The position numbers were made by a program, and so were the translations under genes. A stretch of 16,239 nt of DNA, from NCBI GenBank assembly GCA_001275005.1, contig JWZX01002491.1:1-16239 (forward strand), written 5' to 3'. The notes beneath the pieces were generated by a model that had not been told where the DNA came from, ran no database searches, and saw only the letters and a list, made by a program, of their open reading frames with translations. The stretch is from Chrysochromulina tobinii (Eukaryota > Haptophyta > Prymnesiales > Chrysochromulinaceae). How positions within the stretch are numbered: position 1 is the stretch's first letter; each line of letters starts with the position of its first letter. Of this stretch, positions 7,594 through 14,115 are shown piece after piece.

Positions 7594-10500
7594 TCAGCCG
7601 AGGGAGAGCGCCGCCTGCGATCGCGCATTCTCCTTGTCCGCCTCGCGCAGCCCACCCTTGGCATCCCTCACGACGACCCGGGGCGGCGCGCTCGGCGCGA
7701 CACTCGGAGCGACGGCAGGCGCCAGCGGAGCCGGCCGTGTGGTTGTTGGGTGGGCCTGTGTCGGCGCCCCCCTTGCAGCCGCCGCCGCCGCGGCCGCCAC
7801 CTCCGCCCTACTTTGCGCCTTTTCGAGCTCCAGCCTCACGGCCGCAAGATCGTCGGCGAGCTGCTTGCGTTCGTTGCGCAGCTCGTCGTTCTCGAGCTTG
7901 ATGCGCATCGTGTGCTGGATCTTCTGCTTGTGGTTCTTGTGGCCGACCAGCTCCGTCAGCTGCGCCTGCAGCTCCGTGCGCGCCGTCTCAAGCGCGTCGC
8001 GCTCACGACAGCGCGCCTTGATCGCCGATTCGGCCGCCGCGAGCTGCTCGCCGAGCGCCTGGAGCGACGCCTCATGCTCACGGCACAATGCGAGCGCCTG
8101 CTCTCGCGCCGCCTCAGCAGACTGGGCTGCCGCCAGCGCCGCCTCCGCCTCTGCTTTGGCCGCCGCCGCCTCTGCCCGAGCACCCTCGACTGCTCCGAAC
8201 GCCTCTGCCGTCTCGGCACTCGCGACGGCGCTCGTGAGGTCGACGAGCCGTTGGGAAGTGTTGCTCGCCTCGAAGGAGCGGAACTCTGCAGCCTCCTCGC
8301 GCGCCGCCGTTGCCTCCGCGTGCGCCTTGGCTGCCTCTGCCCTGGCTGCCTCCGCCTCTCCCCTGGCTGCCTCCGCCTCTCCTTTGGCTGCCTCCGCCTC
8401 TCCTTTGGCTGCCTCCGCCTCCGCCCTGGCCTGGTCAGCCTCCAGCCGGCTGCGGTCAAGCTCCTGTAACTGCCGCTCCAAGTCCGCACGCTGTAGCTGT
8501 AACTGCCGCTCCAAGTCCGCACGCTGTAACTGCCACTCCAAGTCCGCACGCTGTAACTGCCGCTCCAAGTCCGCACGATGGGTCTCGCTCTGGCCGAGCA
8601 GCCCTTCCGCCTCGTCCAGCTGCTCCTCGAGAGCCCTACGAGCTTCGTCAAGCTCCTCGAGAGCCCTACGAGCTCCGTCAAGCTCCTCGAGAGCCCTACG
8701 AGCTTCGTCAAGCTCCTCGAGAGCCCTACGAGCTTCGTCAAGCTCCTCGAGAGCCCTACGAGCTCCGTCAAGCTCCTCCTGCACCAACGCGCGCGCCTCG
8801 ATCTCGTGTTGCAGCTCGACCAGCGCGCGGCGCGTCACCGCCTGCCGCACGGCCCTCTGCTCCTCATGCTCGTGGCGCAACTCCATCAGCTGCACCCCAT
8901 GTACTCGGAGCACCTCGGCATGGGCCACTGAGAGTGCCGCCGCTTGCGCACGCGCCGCGTCCACCTCGGCGCGCGCTGCCGCGAGCTGCTCGCCGAGCTC
9001 CTGCCTTTCGGCGGCCGCATCTGCGATCTGCACGGCAATCTCGCGCCGGAGCTCAAGCTCGAGCGCGTGGCGCTCGGCACAGCGCTGCTCTGCGATCTGA
9101 ACGGCAATCTCGCGCCGGAGCTCAAGCTCGAGCGCGTGGCGCTCGGCACAGCGCTGCTCCGCGAGTGCGCCTTGCGCCGCCGCCTCGGCCTCGGCCGCCA
9201 CGGCCGCCTGCGCCGCGGCGCGCTCTGCAGTCTGGAGTGCGCCGAGACGTTCCTGCCATGCCTCGAGCTGCTCGGCATGGCGCTCGCCGAGACGCTCCTG
9301 CCGTGCCTCAAGCTGCTCGGCATGGCGCTCGCCGAGACGTTCCTGCCGTGCCTCGAGCTGCTCGGCATGGCGCTCGCCGAGACGTTCCTGCCGTGCCTCG
9401 AGCTGCTCGGCGTGCGCGGCGCCCGGCTGCACGTCGCGCCATGTCGAGCGCGCCGCCTGCACCTCGGCGAGCGCCATGTCGAGCGCGCCGTTGGCGGCCG
9501 AGAAGGCAGCATGGTCCTCCGAAAGGCGCTGCGACGACGCCAGGTACTGCTGACGCAGGGAGCCTCGCTTCTCCTCATGGAGCGCCGCGCGCAGTGCGCC
9601 GAGGGTGGCGCGCGTCGCGTGGTGAGCCTCGCGCTCCGCGACAAGCGTCGTTTCGAGCGCTGCATGCGTCAGGCTGCGCTCCTCGAGAGCAGCAGAGAGG
9701 TCCTCGACTGATGTGCCCAGCTCGGCGCGCTCGGCATGCCAGATGGATCTCGTCCGGTGCAGGTCCATCTGCAACGCTGCCTTGTCGGCCTGCAGCGCCT
9801 CCTTCTCGTCCTCGAGCAGTGCCCTCTGTGCAACGAGCGCTGCGTAGGCGCCCTCGAGGGCCGCCATGTCCGCCTCGAGGTTCGCCTTGTCCGCCTTGTC
9901 CGCCTCGAGGTTCACCTTGTCTGCCTTGTCCGCCTTGAGTGTCGCCTTGTCCGCCTGCGCCACCTGCGCCGCCTCCTCCACCCATCGCGCCTCCGCCGCC
10001 TGCAGCGCGGCCTCCACCTCCGCCTTCACACCTCGGCCTTCACACCTCGGCAGCGCGGCCTCCACCTCCGCCTTCAACGCCTGCTCGCGTGCTCGCGCCA
10101 CGGCCTGTGCCTCCTGCATCTCGCGCCGAGCTGGGCGCTCAACAGCGCGCCGAGCTCCCTCCTCGGTGCGGAGCGCGTGGTGCTGAGCGGCGTCGAGCTG
10201 AGCGCCCATCTCGGCGCGATGCATGCTGAGCTCCTCCTCGGTGCGGAGCGCGTGCGTTCGCAGCTCCGCCTCAGCTGCCGCCATCCTGACGAACACTCCC
10301 TGCAGCTGCGCCGTCTCCTCCTCGGCAGCCCGGACCTCGCACAGCAGAACCGAGCGCATCGCCTCCGTCTGGGCGGCCGCCAGTGCGGCGGCCGCCGTCG
10401 CCTGCGCGGCCGCCTCTGCGTGAGCGCTCGCCACAGCGCTCGCCGCCTCTGCGTGAGCGCTCGCCACAGCGCTCGCCGCCTCACGCGCCTCAGCCTCGGC

Positions 10501-11979
10501 AGCCTCGGCCTGCGCGCGCGCCATAGCGAGCGCTGTGGCGAGCGCGTCGGCGCAATGCTCCTCGGCGCGGCTGCGCTCGCCGCCGAGCTCATCAACCACG
10601 GCACTGAGACGGGCTTCCGTCCAGCTGAGCTGGACCTGAGCAGCGTCGAGCTGAGCGCCCATCTCGGCGCGGTGCACGCTGAGGTCCTCCTGGCTCGAAT
10701 GCAGCGCCGAGCGCGTCGTGCTGAGCGCGTGTCGCCGCGTGGTGCTGAGCTCCGCCTGCATCGAGCGCATCATCTTGAGTGTCTCTGCCACCTCCTCCTC
10801 GCACTGGCGTCGCTCCTCCGCCGCCTCGTCCGCCGCCTCCTTGGCCAGCGCCTGTGCCGCCCGCACCTCGGCGGCGGCCGCTTCCTTGAGCGCTGCCACC
10901 TCGGCGGCGGCCGCTTCCTTGAGCGCTGCCACCTCGGCTGCGGCCGCTTCCTTGAGCGCTGCCACCTCGGCGGCCGAGCTCGCCTGGACTGCTGCCAGCT
11001 CCGCAAAGGCCTCGGGATCGACAGGTCTGTGCGAGGCCACGGCGTGCGCCTCCGCCGCCCCGGGCACCTTTGCGTCGTCCTCGGTGGCCGTGGTGCGGCG
11101 CTCGGTGCGGCGCTCGGCTGCGAGCTGCGGCTCCACTGACAGCGTCGCCGCGATCGCTTCGCGCAGATGCTCGTCAAGGCGCTCGGCCTCGCCACTCATC
11201 GCCTCTTGCTCGCAGCTCGCGACGGCGAGTTCACAGCCTGCCTTCACAGACTGCTCGAGTTCACAGCCTGCCTTCACAGACTGCTCGCAAGGAGCGCAGG
11301 CTGTGGAGAGCCGCAGCGCCTCGAGCTCCTCACGCCACACGGCGGCACGGCGCTGCTCATCGGCGAGGGCCTTGGCGCCCCGGGCACGCTCCTCCTCGAC
11401 GGCGCGCACGCAACGCTGTGTCGCAGACTCCACCTTTCGCGCGGCCGCCTCGCGCTCCGCCTCAGCAACACGGGTCGCACGCAGCGCCGCCGCCTCGGCG
11501 CCCTTGGCCTGCCGCATGAGCTCCTCCTCACGCCGGCAGCACGCGGCCAGTTCGGCCGCGAGCTGCTTCGCATGTTGCTTCGCGGCCGCGCTCGCCTTGC
11601 GCTCTTGCTCGATGAGCTGTGGCACGAGCGCAACAGCTTCCTCCTGAGCACGCAACGCAGACTCGCACAGATCGAGGCATGCCCTGCCCTCCTCGGTCCT
11701 TGGCGCCGAGCGGAGGAGTTTCAGGGCGTGGCGCAGGTCGTCGAGCGTGGTGTGCGTGCCGCCAGCGCCGCCCGCGCCACGATTGGTGGTCTTGGACGCA
11801 CCTGTGTGGTCAGCGTCCGCGAAGCGTTTGGCACCGAGTCGCAGCCCATTGGCGCCCTCTCCATTGATGAGCGTGCTCTGGCCCGTCTCGTTGTCCCCTG
11901 GCCCCGGCCGCTGCTCCGGCTCGCGCTTGCTCGTTTGCCTGCCGAACATCGCCGTCTGTGATGGCGGCGGCAAGAACAT
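7594..11979 (-). CDS. Giant coiled-coil protein with HMMR/KIF15-type C-terminal motif and KEN tripeptide
   Basis: Start taken at the first ATG of the frame (1461 residues); a second ATG is 10 codons on, and a GTG at 12030 directly follows a stop. Residues 1-75 look disordered. From about 78 to 1400 the protein is nearly all heptad-like coiled coil rich in Ala, Glu, Arg, Gln and Leu. Near the end, from residue 1344, LVGHKNHKQKIQHTMRIKLEN matches the motif I know from the C-termini of RHAMM/HMMR and kinesin-12 KIF15, where it serves spindle or centrosome targeting. KEN at 1449-1451, 11 residues from the end, fits an APC/C degron. No motor domain is present. Many internal tandem repeats (27, 30, 33, 45, 69 bp) keep frame, so the coil seems to have grown by duplication. 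Best guess: a spindle, centrosome or basal-body coiled-coil protein. Other golgin- or rootletin-like roles are possible. It faces the membrane/CCCH gene tail to tail. Confidence 0.8.
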   Translation of the reverse strand: MFLPPPSQTAMFGRQTSKREPEQRPGPGDNETGQSTLINGEGANGLRLGAKRFADADHTGASKTTNRGAGGAGGTHTTLDDLRHALKLLRSAPRTEEGRACLDLCESALRAQEEAVALVPQLIEQERKASAAAKQHAKQLAAELAACCRREEELMRQAKGAEAAALRATRVAEAEREAAARKVESATQRCVRAVEEERARGAKALADEQRRAAVWREELEALRLSTACAPCEQSVKAGCELEQSVKAGCELAVASCEQEAMSGEAERLDEHLREAIAATLSVEPQLAAERRTERRTTATEDDAKVPGAAEAHAVASHRPVDPEAFAELAAVQASSAAEVAALKEAAAAEVAALKEAAAAEVAALKEAAAAEVRAAQALAKEAADEAAEERRQCEEEVAETLKMMRSMQAELSTTRRHALSTTRSALHSSQEDLSVHRAEMGAQLDAAQVQLSWTEARLSAVVDELGGERSRAEEHCADALATALAMARAQAEAAEAEAREAASAVASAHAEAASAVASAHAEAAAQATAAAALAAAQTEAMRSVLLCEVRAAEEETAQLQGVFVRMAAAEAELRTHALRTEEELSMHRAEMGAQLDAAQHHALRTEEGARRAVERPARREMQEAQAVARAREQALKAEVEAALPRCEGRGVKAEVEAALQAAEARWVEEAAQVAQADKATLKADKADKVNLEADKADKANLEADMAALEGAYAALVAQRALLEDEKEALQADKAALQMDLHRTRSIWHAERAELGTSVEDLSAALEERSLTHAALETTLVAEREAHHATRATLGALRAALHEEKRGSLRQQYLASSQRLSEDHAAFSAANGALDMALAEVQAARSTWRDVQPGAAHAEQLEARQERLGERHAEQLEARQERLGERHAEQLEARQERLGERHAEQLEAWQERLGALQTAERAAAQAAVAAEAEAAAQGALAEQRCAERHALELELRREIAVQIAEQRCAERHALELELRREIAVQIADAAAERQELGEQLAAARAEVDAARAQAAALSVAHAEVLRVHGVQLMELRHEHEEQRAVRQAVTRRALVELQHEIEARALVQEELDGARRALEELDEARRALEELDEARRALEELDGARRALEELDEARRALEEQLDEAEGLLGQSETHRADLERQLQRADLEWQLQRADLERQLQLQRADLERQLQELDRSRLEADQARAEAEAAKGEAEAAKGEAEAARGEAEAARAEAAKAHAEATAAREEAAEFRSFEASNTSQRLVDLTSAVASAETAEAFGAVEGARAEAAAAKAEAEAALAAAQSAEAAREQALALCREHEASLQALGEQLAAAESAIKARCRERDALETARTELQAQLTELVGHKNHKQKIQHTMRIKLENDELRNERKQLADDLAAVRLELEKAQSRAEVAAAAAAAARGAPTQAHPTTTRPAPLAPAVAPSVAPSAPPRVVVRDAKGGLREADKENARSQAALSLG
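8336..8424 (-). repeat. 21-bp tandem units (EAEAAKG/RG/RA)
   Basis: About four in-frame units code for AEAAKGE-type heptads. One unit equals exactly one coiled-coil heptad, so copy-number change keeps the coil in register. Confidence 0.85.
8464..8578 (-). repeat. 27-bp tandem units (DLERQLQRA), four copies
   Basis: Four copies code for DLERQLQRA or DLEWQLQRA; one carries a 6-base insertion. The 9-residue unit is not a multiple of seven, so the heptad phase should shift here. Confidence 0.85.
8623..8778 (-). repeat. 30-bp tandem units (LDEARRALEE), five copies
   Basis: Five nearly identical 30-base units code for LDEARRALEE or LDGARRALEE. DNA identity is very high, so the array is recent or homogenised and prone to misassembly or length variation. 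Confidence 0.9.
9021..9158 (-). repeat. 69-bp direct duplication (23 residues)
   Basis: Two adjoining 69-base copies (9021-9089 and 9090-9158) differ at very few bases and code for two AEQRCAERHALELEL...REIAVQI segments. Confidence 0.9.
9244..9423 (-). repeat. 45-bp tandem units (HAEQLEARQERLGER), four copies
   Basis: Units start near 9244, 9289, 9334 and 9379. Each codes for 15 residues of highly charged helix. Confidence 0.9.
10412..10477 (-). repeat. 33-bp direct duplication (ASAVASAHAEA)
   Basis: Two perfect 33-base copies, 10412-10444 and 10445-10477, code for an 11-residue Ala-rich helical unit. Confidence 0.9.
10872..10975 (-). repeat. 33-bp tandem units (EVAALKEAAAA), three copies
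   Basis: Three near-perfect 33-base units code for EVAALKEAAAA, an 11-residue unit as found in some right-handed or stutter-containing coiled coils. Confidence 0.9.
11227..11286 (-). repeat. 30-bp direct duplication (EQSVKAGCEL)
   Basis: Two perfect 30-base copies, 11227-11256 and 11257-11286, near the N-terminal end of the coil. The unit carries a Cys, unusual within the coil and possibly able to cross-link strands. Confidence 0.9.
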
Positions 11980-12124
11980 CACGAGCCAGTAGTTGGCGGC
12001 GGCAAGAGGCACCACAAATTGCGGAATCACTCATACCAAAACACGACACCGGTAAGGTGGGGGTCGGCCATGGAGATGCTTTTTCTTGGGGGGCGGTCGG
12101 CGTCCGTCGTCTATGCAACCGTTT

Positions 12125-12144
12125 CCGAACGTGTACCGAACGTG
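12125..12144 (-). promoter_or_regulatory. Tandem CCGAACGTG motif upstream of the coiled-coil gene
   Basis: CCGAACGTG occurs twice, at 12125-12133 and 12136-12144, followed by the palindrome AACGTT. The pair lies about 150 bases upstream of the coiled-coil ATG and could be a transcription-factor site. The role is inference only. Confidence 0.3.
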
Positions 12145-12295
12145 CAACGTTAAACGTCCACTCATACAAGTCGTTGCCAATCGATTTTGTGAGTCCGTAC
12201 GTTAACCGATCGATGCCGATCGACGAATTGTATCATTTGGGCCTTTGCTGATTGGTTTCTGGCCTTTCTCGAGTACTCAATGGACAGAACTTGTT

Positions 12296-12317
12296 CTTAA
12301 ACCTCGACTTAAACCTC
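12296..12317. repeat. 10-bp direct repeat CTTAAACCTC x2
   Basis: Two perfect copies at 12296-12305 and 12308-12317, separated by two bases, in the non-coding spacer between cbtA and the coiled-coil gene. Confidence 0.7.
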
Positions 12318-12330
12318 AGAGGGTTCGGGT

Positions 12331-12391
12331 TATACTGGGGACCCGGCAAAAGGGGTCAGCCCAAAGTCAACCCTTTCTATACTGGGGACCC
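12331..12391. repeat. 14-bp direct repeat TATACTGGGGACCC x2
   Basis: Perfect copies at 12331-12344 and 12378-12391 enclose a short inverted repeat (AAAGGG with CCCTTT). The pair sits 180-240 bases downstream of the cbtA stop and may be within its 3' untranslated region, or a remnant of a small mobile element. Function unknown. Confidence 0.6.
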
Positions 12392-12573
12392 TGTGGGGAA
12401 AGGCGAGAAGCGCCTCTCCCTCAACCGAGGGCCCTCCGCGTCGGGCATCGGGAGCCTCTGCAACACCGGGCGCCAAGGCCGTTCCCTCACGAGATACGGC
12501 CGGGCCTCGGCTGGTACCTCCACGATGCCGACGGCGCAGCGTGCGCTGCATGAAGGCTGCATGAAGACGTCAC

Positions 12574-13611
12574 TCAGAGAGCGTCTGCGCCATTCATCAC
12601 GCTTCTCGACTCCTCGGCCGAATCTCGGCTGAATCTCGAATCGGCCAGGTCGTACGTAGGCTCGTACTTAGGCCCTACGGGCCGGATCGAGAGTTCGGGA
12701 AGGAGTGGCGCTTCGAAACACATCAACAGGTTGTACGTGAAGCACAACGAGACGCCGAGGCACAGCCAGTAGAGGAATGCGGTCGCCAGGCACCACACAG
12801 CGTACGTCGCGGCGAGCTCCGGTCCCGGACCGGCCTTGGCGCACTCCTCGTGCGACGCGCCGCACGTGACGGTCGTGTTGACGGGCTCGTGGGAGAGGCT
12901 GGGGTGCGGCGCGCCGCTCATATGCGGGATAGCGGCCACGACACATGCGAGCACGATCGCCGTGAGCTGGATGATCCAATAGCGGAGTGACTCGCCTCGC
13001 AGCTGATAGAACGTAACCACTTTCTCGGCGCTTGCCGCTCGGCGCGGCTCGGGGAGGCGGGAGGCGAGGAGAGCGATCAAGAAGCCGAGGGCGCCGAAGA
13101 AGACTGCGTAGAGCCACCACAGCTGGCGGCTCGTTAAGTCGGCGCCCGCCATGCCCGGCAGCTCGGGCGGGAGTCCGGCCGATGGCAGCGCCACGAAGAT
13201 GGTCCAGCCTGCGGCGCCGCGCTGCAGGCCGCTGCGCATGCTGACGTGGACGTCGTCGATGGCGGCGATCGCGACGAGCATGAGGGAGAAGGCGAAGGAG
13301 ACGATCACGTTGGACAAGAACGTGTACGCGCCGCGTTCCATGCCGTCCGCCGGAGCCCATTCTTCAACCTCCTCACTCGTCGCATTTCCTTCGCTCAGTC
13401 GTCGCAGGCGTTCGAAGGCCTCGGCCTCCATAATGAGAGGGACGACGTGGGCGTACTCGTACCCGGTGGCGAGCACGCCCATCACGATCGCAGTGATGAA
13501 CGAGCTCGTCATCAGGCGGAGGATCAGGGCACCCACGCGCAGCAGATTGAAACGGCGTGCGGCCTCAGTGGCACGGGAAGACGAAGGTGTGGCGGACATC
13601 GTGTGCGGCAT
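12574..13611 (-). CDS. cbtA: CbtA-family probable cobalt transporter, membrane subunit
   Basis: CbtA is the multi-pass subunit of the CbtAB transporter, tied to cobalt uptake in bacteria because its genes are often under cobalamin riboswitches. Here it has 345 residues from the ATG at 13611, or 341 from a second ATG at 13599; both have A at -3. Hydrophobic segments lie at about 25-50, 95-118, 131-147, 163-184, 209-230 and 265-292. The family signature is clear: VVPLIMEAEAFE (56-67), GLPPELPGM (146-154), then ADLTSRQLWWL (157-167), and a last helix after PELAATYAVW. It is longer than the usual bacterial form (about 230-260) through a Ser/Thr-rich N-terminus, an extra loop with two Cys and NTT near 245-257, and a C-terminal tail. 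Its start overlaps the cbtB frame, and no Shine-Dalgarno sequence precedes it. The transported metal is inferred, not seen; which membrane it sits in is open, as no clear targeting peptide is visible. Confidence 0.85.
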   Translation of the reverse strand: MPHTMSATPSSSRATEAARRFNLLRVGALILRLMTSSFITAIVMGVLATGYEYAHVVPLIMEAEAFERLRRLSEGNATSEEVEEWAPADGMERGAYTFLSNVIVSFAFSLMLVAIAAIDDVHVSMRSGLQRGAAGWTIFVALPSAGLPPELPGMAGADLTSRQLWWLYAVFFGALGFLIALLASRLPEPRRAASAEKVVTFYQLRGESLRYWIIQLTAIVLACVVAAIPHMSGAPHPSLSHEPVNTTVTCGASHEECAKAGPGPELAATYAVWCLATAFLYWLCLGVSLCFTYNLLMCFEAPLLPELSIRPVGPKYEPTYDLADSRFSRDSAEESRSVMNGADAL

Positions 13612-13732
13612 TGTGGAGAGTGGTGCTGTGAGCAAAGCCGACCGCGAAGAGGAGAGCAGCCCCGACGGCGAAGCAGACGGCGCAGGCAGCGACGCGTTCG
13701 GCGAGGGTCAAGCGAAGGACACTGATGCCCAT
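13565..13732 (-). CDS. cbtB: CbtB-family probable cobalt transporter, small subunit
   Basis: CbtB is a roughly 60-residue partner of CbtA with one membrane helix and a His-rich C-terminus thought to bind metal. This frame gives 55 residues from the only ATG: a short N-terminus (MGISVLRLTLAER), a helix at about 14-34, and the tail HNAAHDVRHTFVFPCH (40-55). HDxRH followed by FPCH right at the stop is the hallmark of bacterial CbtB, so the stop is the true end and not a broken fusion. The order CbtB then CbtA is the one I recall from bacteria. The last 35-47 bases also code for the CbtA N-terminus in another frame. The start context is weak (T at -3, G at +4), and no ATG occurs between it and the CbtA ATG. 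It is easily missed by gene finders because of its length. A possible 35-residue upstream extension has no ATG. Confidence 0.85.
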   Translation of the reverse strand: MGISVLRLTLAERVAACAVCFAVGAALLFAVGFAHSTTLHNAAHDVRHTFVFPCH

Positions 13733-13740
13733 ACAGTGGA

Positions 13741-13749
13741 CTACAACAT
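13741..13749 (-). promoter_or_regulatory. Minimal upstream frame Met-Leu-stop before cbtB
   Basis: ATG TTG TAG lies 8 bases upstream of the cbtB ATG, with G at -3. If within the mRNA leader, ribosomes ending here could hardly restart at the cbtB ATG and might restart at the cbtA ATG about 130 bases on. The sequence is plain to see; use in translation is inference. Confidence 0.35.
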
Positions 13750-13832
13750 TGCTCCGAGCGAGTTCTGGTCCGCAGCCCACGTGAGCCCCTCCTAGGCTGG
13801 AAGGCTCCTTTCTCCTTGTGAATGGACTAAGA

Positions 13833-13871
13833 CAAGTCAAGTCAAGTCAAGTCAAGACTTGACTTGACTTG
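13833..13871. repeat. Inverted (CAAGT)n/(ACTTG)n array, 16-bp perfect hairpin
   Basis: CAAGT is repeated four times, then the array flips to its complement. Arms at 13838-13853 and 13856-13871 pair perfectly over 16 bp with a 2-base centre. Its near edge is 100 bases upstream of the cbtB ATG. On the coding (minus) strand the near arm reads ACTTG repeats, like the array before the phosphoesterase gene. Confidence 0.85.
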
Positions 13872-14115
13872 GACTGAAGGGGCCTACAATAGGAACGGGG
13901 AGGAGTCTGACGAACGTGACAGTCCGCCCAGCCCCTATAACCCAGTACATGTGCCGTATCCAAGTAACCCTGAGCGCTGCAGCCTACAGCGCGGATGTGG
14001 GAAGTATCGAATGGGAAGTGGGATGATAGTGGCGCTGTCGTTCCGCGTGCGTTTCCACGGTATACTCGAGTCGCAGACTGCGCTCGGCGCAGAGCGCGCA
14101 TGCCCCAAGGCGCGC

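Larger units (their letters stand above)
11980..12573. other. Spacer: 5' region of the coiled-coil gene and 3' region of cbtA
   Basis: No gene is supported here. The coiled-coil gene starts at its left edge and cbtA ends at its right edge, both on the minus strand, so it holds the coiled-coil gene promoter and the cbtA 3' untranslated region. It carries three short direct-repeat pairs described separately. A CCAAT on the minus strand at about 12250-12254 lies some 270 bases upstream of the coiled-coil ATG. Plus-strand frames over 12245-12632 are low in recognisable content and run into the end of cbtA. Confidence 0.6.
13733..14115. other. Spacer: cbtB-cbtA leader/promoter and 3' end of the phosphoesterase gene
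   Basis: Both neighbours are on the minus strand. The stretch holds the mini upstream frame and the CAAGT/ACTTG hairpin; the part from 13873 to 14115 shows no gene, tRNA-like arm or clear motif. A plus-strand frame that starts here and runs to 15141 is the antisense of the phosphoesterase gene. Confidence 0.6.

Noticed and set aside
8623-8778. CRISPR-like regular repeat
   Set aside because: The 30-base units adjoin one another with no spacers and code for an in-frame coiled-coil unit.
7586-9100. 504-residue Ser/Ala-rich plus-strand frame
   Set aside because: Antisense of the coiled-coil gene, starting at a TTG, with composition explained by reverse reading of Ala/Glu/Arg codons.
8310-9938. 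542-residue plus-strand frame rich in Pro, Arg and Ala with repeats
   Set aside because: It is the antisense of tandem repeats in the coiled-coil gene. Repeat units in multiples of three keep other frames open without coding.
12245-12632. Plus-strand frames of 102 and 126 residues in the cbtA/coiled-coil spacer
   Set aside because: No recognisable content; they run into the 3' end of cbtA and hold the direct repeats. Kept as spacer.
13565-13635. CbtB-CbtA fusion protein by programmed frameshift or an unseen intron
   Set aside because: CbtB ends in FPCH followed by a stop, exactly as in separate bacterial CbtB proteins, so the stop looks genuine. I see no slippery site and need no intron to explain the frames.
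12574-13732. Bacterial contamination as the source of the cbt genes
   Set aside because: The flanks on the same sequence carry eukaryotic genes, no Shine-Dalgarno sequence precedes either gene, no cobalamin riboswitch was recognised, and CbtA has non-bacterial extensions. A misjoin still cannot be fully ruled out without reads.
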